A stretch of DNA of 16,998 nt from JANNFX01 sp031380225 (GCA_031380225.1 JANNFX010000183.1:1-16998); one strand, 5' to 3'. Positions 7,717 to 14,870 are shown, counted from the stretch's first letter. Numbers and translations are program-made. Notes: a model not told the origin generated them from the letters alone.

Positions 7717-8787
7717 TTACTTCAAGTCGTCGCCTTTCATGGCGTCCATGCCAATCCCAACTTTAGCGGTCTTTTCGATTGCATCCTTCGGCAAAGCAAC
7801 GAGGCCTTTCTGAGACAGATAGCCTTCATCGCCAATCGCCTTGGCTGATACGTACTCGGCGACGAACTTGTCGAGACCGGGGATCACGCCGATGTGCTGC
7901 TTCTTGATATAGACGAAGAGGTCTCGCGCGCCCTTGTACTTACCGGCCGAAATATTGTCGTACGTCGGGTCTACGCCTTCAATGGCAACACCCTTCAACT
8001 TAGCGGCGTTTTCCTCAAGGAAGGAAAAGCCGAAGATGCCGAAAGCAGCTTTGTTGGCTTCGAGCTTCTGGACAATCACATTGTCATTCTCGCCAGCCTC
8101 AACGTAGGCGCCGTCTTTGCGAATTGACTTCCAGACCTTTTCGAAGTCCTTGGTCTTGTTTTCCTCGTCGGCCTTCTTCATGGCCTTGAGACTGTCGAAT
8201 TCCTCGGCACCTTTTTCCATGAACAATTCATGGAAGCTATCGCGCGTACCAGAAGTCGGCGGCGGACCGAGAACTTCAATCTTAACGTTCGGCAGTGACG
8301 GATCAATGTCCGACCAGTTCTTGTAAGGGTTGGCAACGAGCTTGCCGTCCTTGTCGGGAACTTGTTCGGCCAAGGCTTGAAAGACCTGCTTACGGGTCAT
8401 TTTTACGGCTGCGCCATCCTTCGACTGCGCGATCGTCAAGCCGTCAATACCGACTTTAAGTTCGACGATTTCCTTGACGCCGTTCTTCTGGCAGAGTTCG
8501 AATTCCGCCTTCTTAATGCGGCGCGACGCGTTCGTTGCATCGGCCTTATCTTCGCCGACGCCTTCGCAGAATATCTTCATGCCGCCGCCGGTACCGGTCG
8601 ATTCAACGACCGGCGTCTTGCCGCCATTTGCTTTGCCAAACTGTTCGGCAACGGCCGTTGTGAACGGATATACCGTCGATGAGCCGACGATGCGGATTTG
8701 GTCACGAGCCGCTTGGGCCTGACCGGTCACCGCGACCGACGAAAGTGCTGCAACTGCAGCCACCATTAAAATTGATTTCTTGCTCAA
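7717..8787 (-). CDS. pstS: Periplasmic phosphate-binding protein PstS
   Basis: The protein captures inorganic phosphate in the periplasm and delivers it to PstCAB. I choose a TTG start at 8787, giving 356 residues. GAGGGAG lies 8 bases upstream of it, and the result is a normal signal peptide (MSKKSILMVAAVAALSS... ending in AQA, cut before ARDQ). An upstream in-frame TTG at 8811 would include the ribosome site in the coding region. The mature protein begins with IRIVGSSTVYPFTTAVAE, the family's phosphate-binding first loop, followed by STGTGGGMKIFCEG with the anion-binding glycines. TSGTRDSFHELF has the binding-pocket Ser/Thr-Gly-Thr-Arg, and the later GIFGFSFLEEN strand is also typical. It is the PstS type common in alphaproteobacteria. 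A Pho half-site and a roughly 200-base upstream region suggest it heads its own phosphate-controlled transcript. Confidence 0.96.
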   Translation of the reverse strand: MSKKSILMVAAVAALSSVAVTGQAQAARDQIRIVGSSTVYPFTTAVAEQFGKANGGKTPVVESTGTGGGMKIFCEGVGEDKADATNASRRIKKAEFELCQKNGVKEIVELKVGIDGLTIAQSKDGAAVKMTRKQVFQALAEQVPDKDGKLVANPYKNWSDIDPSLPNVKIEVLGPPPTSGTRDSFHELFMEKGAEEFDSLKAMKKADEENKTKDFEKVWKSIRKDGAYVEAGENDNVIVQKLEANKAAFGIFGFSFLEENAAKLKGVAIEGVDPTYDNISAGKYKGARDLFVYIKKQHIGVIPGLDKFVAEYVSAKAIGDEGYLSQKGLVALPKDAIEKTAKVGIGMDAMKGDDLK

Positions 8788-8894
8788 GCTGTCATCTCCC
8801 TCGAACCGCAACGAGGCTGAATAGAAACGAGCACGCCGCTCCTAACGCCATCAACGGCGATATGTCTGCCGCAGGTGTTGTCTAAGGGATCGAC

Positions 8895-8912
8895 GCAAAC
8901 CTTTTGTGACAG
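8895..8912 (-). promoter_or_regulatory. Candidate Pho box (one good half-site) upstream of pstS
   Basis: Reading the - strand from 8912, CTGTCAC (8912-8906) matches a Pho-box half perfectly and is followed by the AT-rich spacer AAAA. The second half, GGTTTGC, matches poorly. It lies about 120 bases ahead of the pstS TTG start, in the only long gap of the cluster (8788-8996), where phosphate control is expected. A perfect palindrome, CGTTTTAAAACG, lies further upstream at 8935-8946. I could not place a convincing -10 box. Confidence 0.4.
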
Positions 8913-8996
8913 ATTAAGTCATTGTTTTTGTTGTCGTTTTAAAACGTGCACTAGAAACTGCTTCACAGCGCCGGCCAGAATTGCGCTTTGCCTGAT

Positions 8997-10250
8997 CTAG
9001 GTGTGGGGCGGCAACGGCTCGAGAACGACCGTAAACGTTGACCCCTTGCCGAGTTCCGAATGAATTTCAAGCTGGCCGCGGTGGCGATTGAGAATGTGTT
9101 TGACGATGGCTAATCCCAATCCAGTGCCGCCGCGCTCACGGCTCTCTTTGGCGCTGACACGATAGAACCGCTCAGTCAGGCGCGGCAAATGATCGGTTGC
9201 AATTCCGATTCCATCATCCCGAACACTAACGGCCACTCCACGACTGGTCAGAGCAACACTCACCTCAACTAAGCCTCCGGGGCGGCCGTATTTGATGGCA
9301 TTCTGAATGAGGTTCTGCAGCACCTGCGAAAGTTCATCGCGATCGCCGCGGACTTCAATCGGACTTGAAGCAATCCGCACCACTAGCTTGCGGCCTTCAG
9401 CTTGCGCGATTGGCAACATTGTCTGCCCCGCACTCTCGACAACGCCAACAAGATCGATGCGATCGCGCGGCGGCAGATGTTCTCTGAGTTCGATCCGGCT
9501 TAACGACAGCAAGTCGTCAATCAAGCGCGACATGCGCCGCGTTTGATCGAGCATGATTGCGAGAAACGTTTCACGGGCTTCGGGATCGTCCTTAGCGGCG
9601 CCTTGCAGCGTCTCAACAAAGCCCTTCAGAGAGGCGAGCGGCGTTCGCAACTCATGACTGGCGTTGGCAACGAAGTCTGCGCGCATTTCCGCCAATTGTA
9701 GTTCCGCCGTCTTGTCCCGGAGCACCACCAGAACTTTGGATACGCCTTTCGTCACCGCATCATGATCGATCGGTGTCACGACGACTGTCAATGATCGCTC
9801 GACGGGCGCGGGCAATTCGAATTCGGAAATGACTTGGCTGCCGGTTCGAAATGCCTGTTCAATAGCCGCCAGCAACCCGGGCGCCCGGATCGAAGCCGTG
9901 ATCGGCGCACCCGGCAAGGAGTGGATGACATCGCGCGCGTTAGCATTTGCGGCAATCACACGTGAATAGGCGTCGAGGACGACGGCAGGATCAGGGATGC
10001 CATCCAAGGCCTGAAGGCTCAGACTGTTCTCTAACTTCAGCAGTCGAGTAAGTTCCGAGCGGGACTGGTCTTGAGTGCCGTCCTGGTTCGTCTCTGGGGC
10101 GACCAGAGCCGCCCCCAGCAACATCATCGCCAGTAACCCGCACAGACCTGCAACGGCTGACAGCCCAACCGGTTTTCCAACAAGAAGATAGCCACACATC
10201 GCAGCTAAGAATATGCCTGCAGCAGCACTGACATTCTTCAAATTGGTCAT
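8997..10250 (-). CDS. phoR: Phosphate regulon sensor histidine kinase PhoR
   Basis: The 417-residue membrane kinase phosphorylates PhoB at low phosphate and reverses this when phosphate is plentiful, through contact with PhoU and Pst. Two N-terminal helices (about 8-25 and 30-50) have almost no periplasmic loop, as expected for PhoR, which does not bind phosphate itself. A PAS-like domain follows (about 75-180). The HisKA H-box is ANASHELRTPL with H199. The HATPase domain has N317 in NLIQNAIKYG, the G1 box DDGIGI (345-350), the F-box region RFYRV and the G2 box GGTGLGL (374-380). The gene opens the Pho cluster while its partner phoB closes it, an order usual in Rhizobiales. It begins 60 bases after the stop of the lipoprotein gene; no strong ribosome site is visible before the ATG. 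Confidence 0.94.
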   Translation of the reverse strand: MTNLKNVSAAAGIFLAAMCGYLLVGKPVGLSAVAGLCGLLAMMLLGAALVAPETNQDGTQDQSRSELTRLLKLENSLSLQALDGIPDPAVVLDAYSRVIAANANARDVIHSLPGAPITASIRAPGLLAAIEQAFRTGSQVISEFELPAPVERSLTVVVTPIDHDAVTKGVSKVLVVLRDKTAELQLAEMRADFVANASHELRTPLASLKGFVETLQGAAKDDPEARETFLAIMLDQTRRMSRLIDDLLSLSRIELREHLPPRDRIDLVGVVESAGQTMLPIAQAEGRKLVVRIASSPIEVRGDRDELSQVLQNLIQNAIKYGRPGGLVEVSVALTSRGVAVSVRDDGIGIATDHLPRLTERFYRVSAKESRERGGTGLGLAIVKHILNRHRGQLEIHSELGKGSTFTVVLEPLPPHT

Positions 10251-10310
10251 GGAGCGCTACGCGACCTCATTGAAACGGGATACGCAAATGCCAGCGCAGG
10301 GATGACCGCC

Positions 10311-11198
10311 TCACTCGACCTTGATCGCAATCAGCTTGTTGGACTTCATCAACGGAATGATCGCGAGCTTCTCGGCATCTATATATCCGAGGTCAGCGGC
10401 CCCTGGATCGAGCGGCATCAGCACTTTGGCATCGCCATTGCGCGCGATCTTGAACACCATCCCAGACATCCAGTCGGTTACCAGAAATGTCTCTGCATTG
10501 AGCGGCTCAATTCCATCAAGATTGCCGACCGGCTTGCCGTTGCCTAGATTGCGGATCGACTTGTCGGCGAGTGAGACTTGCAACAAGTGACCCGGAACTT
10601 TGGTCGCGAAGCCGTCGGTCATTTTACCCCAAGCAGCGACGATCAGTTTCTCGCCTTCGATATGAAGGCCATTGGGATTAAGCAGTGCTTCGTCCTGCAG
10701 CCACGGTTCGAACTTGCCTTGCGAAAGCCGCCAGATCGAATTGGTGACCATATCGGAGACATAGACGTCGCCGTTTGGAGCCGCCACCACATCATTCAAA
10801 AATTTAGCATCCTTAGCATCATAGCGTTGCGTGATGGCGCCGGTCGCGGTGTCGATTTCCGCCAACTTGTCGATATCGGCTACGTAAAGTTTGCCACCCG
10901 CCAAGGCCAGGCCTTTAGGCGCATCAAAGCCAACGACCCACTTTTGGGACAGCATTTTTCCATCGAGAGAAACTTTTGAAATATAGCCGTTGCCGTCTTT
11001 GGCATCGGGTGCGCCATTGACATTGCTGACATAGATCACTTTGCCAGCCAAATCTGGCAATGCAGATTCGGGCGCCTCTAGTCCGGTGACTTCCCACGCT
11101 TGACCTGCGGGCACCGAGTTGCCAGGTCCGTCGCAACCGGCGAGCGGCAATACAAACAGACTGGCGAAACAGGCAATCGTAATACGAATCGATGACAT
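10311..11198 (-). CDS. SMP-30/gluconolactonase-like beta-propeller lipoprotein
   Basis: The 295-residue protein has a lipoprotein signal peptide with lipobox LPLAGC and lipidated C22. Asp follows at +2, which in E. coli favours retention in the inner membrane. The mature part shows about six repeating blade units such as KVIYVSNVNG, GLALAGGKLYVADIDKLAEID, DVVAAPNGDVYVSDMVTNSIWRL, GLHIEGEKLIVAAWG and FLVTDWMSGMVFKI. The repeats fit an SMP-30/gluconolaconase-type propeller: the LNDVVAAPNGDVYVSD and NLDGIE segments hold Asn and Asp that align with the metal ligands of that family. Enzyme activity is not proven, and it could be a binding or scaffolding propeller. It lies 60 bases upstream of phoR on the same strand, so it may be transcribed into the Pho cluster. 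It is divergent from a LysR regulator that could control it. Confidence 0.75.
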   Translation of the reverse strand: MSSIRITIACFASLFVLPLAGCDGPGNSVPAGQAWEVTGLEAPESALPDLAGKVIYVSNVNGAPDAKDGNGYISKVSLDGKMLSQKWVVGFDAPKGLALAGGKLYVADIDKLAEIDTATGAITQRYDAKDAKFLNDVVAAPNGDVYVSDMVTNSIWRLSQGKFEPWLQDEALLNPNGLHIEGEKLIVAAWGKMTDGFATKVPGHLLQVSLADKSIRNLGNGKPVGNLDGIEPLNAETFLVTDWMSGMVFKIARNGDAKVLMPLDPGAADLGYIDAEKLAIIPLMKSNKLIAIKVE

Positions 11199-11260
11199 TC
11201 TACGACCTCGAACATGTTAAATTGCGCGCATCGGGAAAGCCCGCCAACGCTGGATGCACG

Positions 11261-11389
11261 TTATTCGATCTTAACTGACACAAGACCGGCACCAACTAAA
11301 ACCACGTACAGCTTGTCGCGCCGATATTGCACTGCGGTAAAACTTGAGTACCTTGGCGGGGCTGCGTTGTCATCCCGACACCTCTGCAT
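11261..11389 (-). CDS. Possible 42-residue ORF with propeller-like C-terminus; remnant or small protein
   Basis: A short frame from an ATG at 11389 to TAA at 11261 lies in the divergent region between the lipoprotein gene and the LysR gene. Its end, RRDKLYVVLVGAGLVSVKIE, resembles the last strand of the neighbouring lipoprotein (AEKLAIIPLMKSNKLIAIKVE), and both end exactly there. This suggests a decayed partial duplicate of a propeller gene, though chance similarity is possible. No clear ribosome site precedes the ATG, so it may not be expressed. Confidence 0.25.
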   Translation of the reverse strand: MQRCRDDNAAPPRYSSFTAVQYRRDKLYVVLVGAGLVSVKIE

Positions 11390-11439
11390 TTGCTGCAATT
11401 AGCCGCGCGCGCATAACACCGCCGCTGGAGCGAGGCCTT

Positions 11440-12345
11440 ATGGACTGGGACAAACTCAGAATTTTTCATGCTGCAGCCGCCGCTGGAAGTTTCACGCACG
11501 CCGGCGATGCGCTGCATCTTTCGCAATCCGCGGTCTCCAGGCAAGTCTCTGCGTTAGAGAAAGGTCTCAAAGTCTCGCTGTTTCATCGCCACGCTCGCGG
11601 ACTTGTTTTAACCGAGCAAGGCGATCTGTTGTTCCAAACCGTCAGCGACGTGATGAACAAATTGCAGACGGCAGAAATGCTGTTGAGCGACACGACCACT
11701 AAGCCATCAGGTGATATCCGCATCTCCGCGCCGGTTGGTCTTGGCTCGGTCTGGATGGCCCAACGCATGCGCGAGTTTCTCGACCTTTATCCCGATATTC
11801 GCGTCGAATTGATGCTGGATGACGACCAGATCGACATTGCCATGCGGGCCGGTGACGTTGCGATCTGGACCCGTGAGCCCGACCAGGGCGACCTGATCCG
11901 ACGCCCGCTTTTCAACGCCAAAGTGCGGCCCTTGGCGTCGGCACAGTACGTCCGCCGCTTTGGCCAGCCTGATACGCTTGCCGAACTCGATAATGGCCAC
12001 CGGATTATATCGTACAGTGGTCAGCCGTCGCAGCATTTGCCGGCTATCAGCTGGCTCGAAACTGCGGGCCGGGAAGGTAAAGAGCCGCGCGTCCCTTCTC
12101 TTAGGGTCAACAGCGTTGTCGCCATTAAGACCGCTGTGATGACCGGCGCTGGCATTGGAATGCTGCCCGATTACATGATTGAGGGCGATGGCGAGGCCGA
12201 GTTCATCCCGGTGCTGACAAAAACCGCAGACGTACAACCTTCATTGCCAATCCTGTTTGTCTACCCCGAAGAACTCAAAACGTCAAAAAAAGTGCAGGTG
12301 TTACGTGATTTTTTAGTTGCGAAAGCCCGCCAATGGAAGGATTAG
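11440..12345 (+). CDS. LysR-family transcriptional regulator
   Basis: The ATG at 11440 gives 301 residues and is preceded by GGAGCGAGG; the frame stays open further upstream, but the homologous start is MDWDKLRIF. The N-terminal winged helix-turn-helix (residues 1-60) includes AAAAGSFTHAGDALHLSQSAVSRQVSALE and a wing ending in LVLTEQGDLLF. A linker helix (about 62-88) leads to the periplasmic-binding-protein-like effector domain, beginning GDIRISAPVGLGSVWMA and including GAGIGMLPDYM. Proteins of this subfamily are common in Hyphomicrobiales but their inducers are mostly unknown. It is divergent from the propeller lipoprotein, the usual geometry for a LysR target, so the 241-base region between them (11199-11439) is the likely operator. 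I could not single out a convincing T-N11-A site there. Confidence 0.92.
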   Translation: MDWDKLRIFHAAAAAGSFTHAGDALHLSQSAVSRQVSALEKGLKVSLFHRHARGLVLTEQGDLLFQTVSDVMNKLQTAEMLLSDTTTKPSGDIRISAPVGLGSVWMAQRMREFLDLYPDIRVELMLDDDQIDIAMRAGDVAIWTREPDQGDLIRRPLFNAKVRPLASAQYVRRFGQPDTLAELDNGHRIISYSGQPSQHLPAISWLETAGREGKEPRVPSLRVNSVVAIKTAVMTGAGIGMLPDYMIEGDGEAEFIPVLTKTADVQPSLPILFVYPEELKTSKKVQVLRDFLVAKARQWKD

Positions 12346-12464
12346 GGATATCAGGACGGCGGGGGTGATCTGTTATACAGTCGCATTCGTTGATCTGGCA
12401 TCTGTAGCGGGCCATTTTGGTTGATTGCCACCACCACGGCGGACCGCATCAGTGACTGCACTTG

Positions 12465-12493
12465 GGGCCAGGCGCTTGCGTCTGGCCCTTTTT
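12465..12493 (+). terminator. Strong rho-independent terminator
   Basis: GGGCCAGGCGC (12465-12475) pairs with GCGTCTGGCCC (12478-12488) with one G-T wobble, making a 10-11 bp GC-rich stem with a tight CTTG loop. TTTTTCTTT follows directly. The U-run exists only on the + strand, so it ends transcription of the LysR gene or of an unrecognised small RNA just upstream. Confidence 0.85.
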
Positions 12494-12542
12494 CTTTGAG
12501 GTGATTTCATTTGCTCGTTTGACCGTGGTGCCGGGCGTCTGC

Positions 12543-12579
12543 CACTTGGGATTTGACGCGGCGGGTCGGATCCCAAGTG
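12543..12579. repeat. Perfect 10-bp inverted repeat, 17-base spacer
   Basis: CACTTGGGAT (12543-12552) and ATCCCAAGTG (12570-12579) are exact inverted copies. No U-run follows on either strand. It lies about 80 bases downstream of the small secreted protein gene on the - strand, so it may stabilise that transcript's 3' end, or it may be a protein-binding site. Confidence 0.6.
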
Positions 12580-12660
12580 TCTCACACGAGGTCAGACCCG
12601 CAGGTTCAGACACCGAACAAAGTTTTGACTTGGGGCACGATCAGGGCGGCCGAGAACGCT

Positions 12661-12921
12661 CTAGAATTCGAGCCAAATGCCCTTGCTCCAGTACCCCCGC
12701 GCATTGCGACTTTCGCGCCAGCGATACTTGTTATTTTCTTTTTCTTCCCAACGCCAATTATCGTCGTAAATCCTGAGTTTTAACTCAGGGCGATACTCGT
12801 ATTTTTCTTTGGTCCGCCAGCAGTCTCCGTCGTCATTGCAAACGACGGCTGCCGAAACTCCGCTCGCGGTCACGCAAGCAGCGCTCGCAGCTGCGAGCAA
12901 GGCGATTGATAGTTTTTTCAT
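12661..12921 (-). CDS. Small secreted Trp/Tyr-rich protein of unknown function
   Basis: The ATG at 12921 with AAGGAG 9 bases upstream gives 86 residues; an in-frame TTG at 12927 would add two. MKKLSIALLAAASAACVTASGVSA is a clear Sec signal peptide, cut near residue 24. The mature protein of about 62 residues starts with VVCNDDGDCW, so two cysteines (27 and 33) could form a disulfide across an acidic loop. It continues with many aromatic and charged residues: YEYRPELKLRIYDDNWRWEE, YRWRE and GYWSKGIWLEF. I recognise no named family, but short exported proteins with RPE..LRIYDDNWRW-like patterns occur in Hyphomicrobiales. A good ribosome site, signal peptide and codon use make it a real gene. 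It stands alone between the LysR gene and a repeat-bearing intergenic region. Confidence 0.75.
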   Translation of the reverse strand: MKKLSIALLAAASAACVTASGVSAAVVCNDDGDCWRTKEKYEYRPELKLRIYDDNWRWEEKENNKYRWRESRNARGYWSKGIWLEF

Positions 12922-13002
12922 TAACAACGTCTCCTTCTCTGTTCACCCCGTGGACCAGAGCAACACCGAGTGCGACGACATAGTTCCAAATTTTTTGAAT
13001 TC

Positions 13003-13476
13003 GGGGACATGTGTGGACGGCGCCTGATTGGCAAGGACTTTTTTTGAGAGTTTTGCGCTTGCCTGAGTGCAGTCATGTGTCCGGCCTGTTTGTGCAGCCG
13101 GAGGCTGCTGGCCCTGATGAACTTAGCGAGTAAGGTTCCGATCACGATCTCGGGTTCAAGTGACCCATGTCCCCGGCCGGTTTAATCCTCGCTCTGGCTC
13201 AACCCGTTCGCATCATCTCAAACGTCACCTCACCAATTGCGTTATCGGACACGCACCCCGCGCCAGGTGTTCCTTTAAGCCGCATCGAACGCAAAACCGG
13301 CCGCACGTTGGCACCACGCAAGCCCGGACCCAAGGAGTTGGGCGATACGGGGCGCATTGTTGGGGGACATGATGCGATGGCGAAGCAATGGTGATCGTGT
13401 CCCCCGACAATGACCACCTTTTTCCTGCTTCACCTGCGGGAAATTAATCCGTAGACAAAAAAATAACGTGTCCCCC
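13003..13476. repeat. Five copies of GGGGACATG/CGTGTCCCC in mixed orientation
   Basis: GGGGACATG occurs at 13003-13011 and 13363-13371. Its inverse occurs as CATGTCCCC at 13166-13174 and CGTGTCCCC at 13396-13404 and 13468-13476. Outer copies have longer shared flanks: GAATTCGGGGACATG at the left against CGTGTCCCCCGAACTC at the right. The array brackets sequence without a recognised gene. It resembles REP-type repeats or eroded ends of a small mobile element. Confidence 0.55.
13355..13412. repeat. Hairpin with 19-bp arms built from the GGGGGACAYGAT motif
   Basis: The arm 13355-13373 (CATTGTTGGGGGACATGAT) and the arm 13394-13412 are inverted copies with two mismatches, separated by 20 bases. 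It could be one REPIN unit. It lies about 90 bases downstream (in - strand terms) of the universal stress protein stop. Confidence 0.7.
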
Positions 13477-13504
13477 GAACTCCCGGTGACGTTATCAATA
13501 GCGC

Positions 13505-14008
13505 TTAAGCCAGCGCCACAATATCGGCCAACGCCAAATTCCCCGGCACCACAGTCACCGGAATTGGAAACCCGGCGCGACCCGACGCTAATGCGGAGAC
13601 CAGCGGTCCGGGGCCTTGGGTATCGATGGCTGCGCCTAATACCAAAATCGCGATATCTTCATCTTCGGCGATGGCTTTCAGGATTTCCTCAGCTGTTGCG
13701 CCTTCCCGGACGAGTTCCTCAACCGCGATGCCATCGAAACCTGCCAAATGCAGTTTGCGTTTGAACAACCGGAATAGGGCTTTGGCCTTGTTGGTTTCCT
13801 CATCGATATAGACTTGGCGCACGCCAGCCCACGGCTGATGTGTCTGCGGCTCGATCACATACAACATGACAAGCGACCCCGACGAGTGCGCAATGCGGCT
13901 CGCGGCATAGTAGGTCGCGCTCTCGACCTCCTGACTATTGTCGACAATCAGCAGGAACTTGCGGGCGTGGCCATCTTCGAACGAACGGCGTTTCTTGATT
14001 TCAATCAT
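13505..14008 (-). CDS. Universal stress protein (UspA family)
   Basis: From the ATG at 14008 the protein has 167 residues; an in-frame GTG at 14041 would add 11 and neither start has a strong ribosome site. After the basic stretch KKRRSFEDGHARKF, the Usp alpha/beta fold starts with FLLIVDNSQEVESATYYAASRIAHSSGSLVMLYVIEP. It continues with VEELVREGATAEEILKAIAEDEDIAILVLGAA and ends with FPIPVTVVPGNL. The ATP-binding G-x2-G-x9-G-S/T loop is altered here (GAAIDTQGPGPLVSALAS), so nucleotide binding is uncertain. This Usp type is widespread in Hyphomicrobiales. It lies 63 bases after the phosphodiesterase gene on the same strand and may be read with it. Confidence 0.88.
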   Translation of the reverse strand: MIEIKKRRSFEDGHARKFLLIVDNSQEVESATYYAASRIAHSSGSLVMLYVIEPQTHQPWAGVRQVYIDEETNKAKALFRLFKRKLHLAGFDGIAVEELVREGATAEEILKAIAEDEDIAILVLGAAIDTQGPGPLVSALASGRAGFPIPVTVVPGNLALADIVALA

Positions 14009-14071
14009 GGACCCATGCTGCCATGCGCGCTTCGCCGGCACAACGGGCGCGTTTGCTAAGTTCGCAGCGTT

Positions 14072-14833
14072 TTATTCCCCGCCCTCGAAAATCGGCGCGT
14101 CAGCCCATTTGGCAGTCGTGTCCCGGTCAGCTGCAGTCCGGACCGTCCACGTGAATAACGGCAAGCCAAGAACTTGACGAGCATAGCGTGTCACCGGCGT
14201 CGGCAGATCCTTGACGTGATAGGCATAAAACGCCGGATCGACTGGACCTGATTCGAGTAAGTTTGCCAGGGCGTCGCCGCGCGCAGTGTCAATTTTGTCC
14301 GCCCACCAGGTTTCGCCGTTGCCGTCTTTGTACGATCCCGAGACCAGTCCGCGCGGCACGGCAGGCGCCAGCGAGCGCACCACCACCATCACTGCCGGAT
14401 CGAACGACATCAAGGCGAGCGGGCCATTGTAAGCAGTGGCAAGGCGCGCAATTTCAATCAAGAAGGCCTGATTGGGCGGCGTCCATTCGCTCTTGATTTC
14501 GGCCAACACGGGCACCCGGCCAGCGACAAGGTCTAACAACGCGGCGAAGGTCATGACTGGCGTTTTACATTTCGGATAGCGAACGTGGCGCAAACCTTCA
14601 GCACTGTAATCGGCGATGGCGCCGGTGGCCGTTGTTACCCTCTCAAGCGTCTCATCATGAAATACGACAGGAAGCCCGCCTGCTGCAGGGCGCAAATCAC
14701 ACTCGATCCCGAACCCATGAGCGATGGCAGCTTCAAAGGCGGTTTGTGAATTCTCGACCCGGCCGGCGTCGAGATTGTGGAAGCCGCGGTGGGCGATGGG
14801 GCGGACGAACTGCGAACGGTCAAACACGGTCAT
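14072..14833 (-). CDS. Glycerophosphodiester phosphodiesterase family protein
   Basis: The 253-residue GDPD-family TIM barrel, without a signal peptide and so probably cytoplasmic, hydrolyses glycerophosphodiesters to sn-glycerol 3-phosphate and an alcohol. Key residues are visible: catalytic H15 in PIAHRGFHN, E28 in ENSQTAF, metal ligands E44 and D46 in GIECDLR, second histidine H59 in VFHDETLERVT, E112 and K114 in LAEIKSE. The C-terminal barrel strands include LFTWTVRT, typical of the family. It starts 37 bases after the RidA-family gene and is followed by the Usp gene; a ridA-gdpd pairing is familiar in this group. GDPDs can supply phosphate from phospholipid breakdown products, which fits the Pho locus nearby, but I see no Pho box here. 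Confidence 0.92.
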   Translation of the reverse strand: MTVFDRSQFVRPIAHRGFHNLDAGRVENSQTAFEAAIAHGFGIECDLRPAAGGLPVVFHDETLERVTTATGAIADYSAEGLRHVRYPKCKTPVMTFAALLDLVAGRVPVLAEIKSEWTPPNQAFLIEIARLATAYNGPLALMSFDPAVMVVVRSLAPAVPRGLVSGSYKDGNGETWWADKIDTARGDALANLLESGPVDPAFYAYHVKDLPTPVTRYARQVLGLPLFTWTVRTAADRDTTAKWADAPIFEGGE

Positions 14834-14870
14834 GGGTAAGCGAACTCTAGCAGCGTTTTAAACTTAAGGA

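Larger units (their letters stand above)
12346..12660. other. Intergenic region downstream of the LysR gene, no coding signal
   Basis: This 315-base stretch holds no ORF with a plausible start and family pattern. It contains a strong intrinsic terminator (12465-12493) and a perfect 10-bp inverted repeat (12543-12579), listed separately. The 119 bases between the LysR stop and the terminator stem could be a long 3' UTR or hold a small RNA; a TTATAC stretch near 12373 is a weak -10-like sequence without a clear -35. Confidence 0.5.
12922..13504. other. Long intergenic region with inverted GGGGACAYG motifs, no recognisable gene
   Basis: About 580 bases lie between the small secreted protein and the universal stress protein gene. 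Several frames of 70-75 codons are open, but none has a ribosome site plus a family pattern. The - strand frame ending near 12921 (with IGTLLAKFIRASSLRLHKQ) looks the most protein-like and could be the tail of a decayed transposase or other gene, but I cannot name it. The region carries five copies of GGGGACAYG and one 19-bp hairpin. Confidence 0.5.

Noticed and set aside
8910..8935. Second full Pho-box repeat beside CTGTCAC
   Set aside because: The sequence 11 bases upstream on the - strand (AATGACT) hardly matches CTGTCAY, so I report only a half-site.
11344..11439. N-terminal extension of the LysR protein
   Set aside because: The extra 32 residues do not match the LysR start, and the ATG at 11440 has a ribosome site and the typical MDWDKLRIF beginning.
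12373..12585. - strand ORF of 70 codons behind the LysR gene
   Set aside because: It runs across the terminator stem and the inverted repeat, has no ribosome site and no recognisable motif.
13160..13417. Overlapping 60-75 codon ORFs on both strands
   Set aside because: Several frames are open at once, as expected in GC-rich sequence; none has a start signal or family pattern and they cross the hairpin at 13355-13412.
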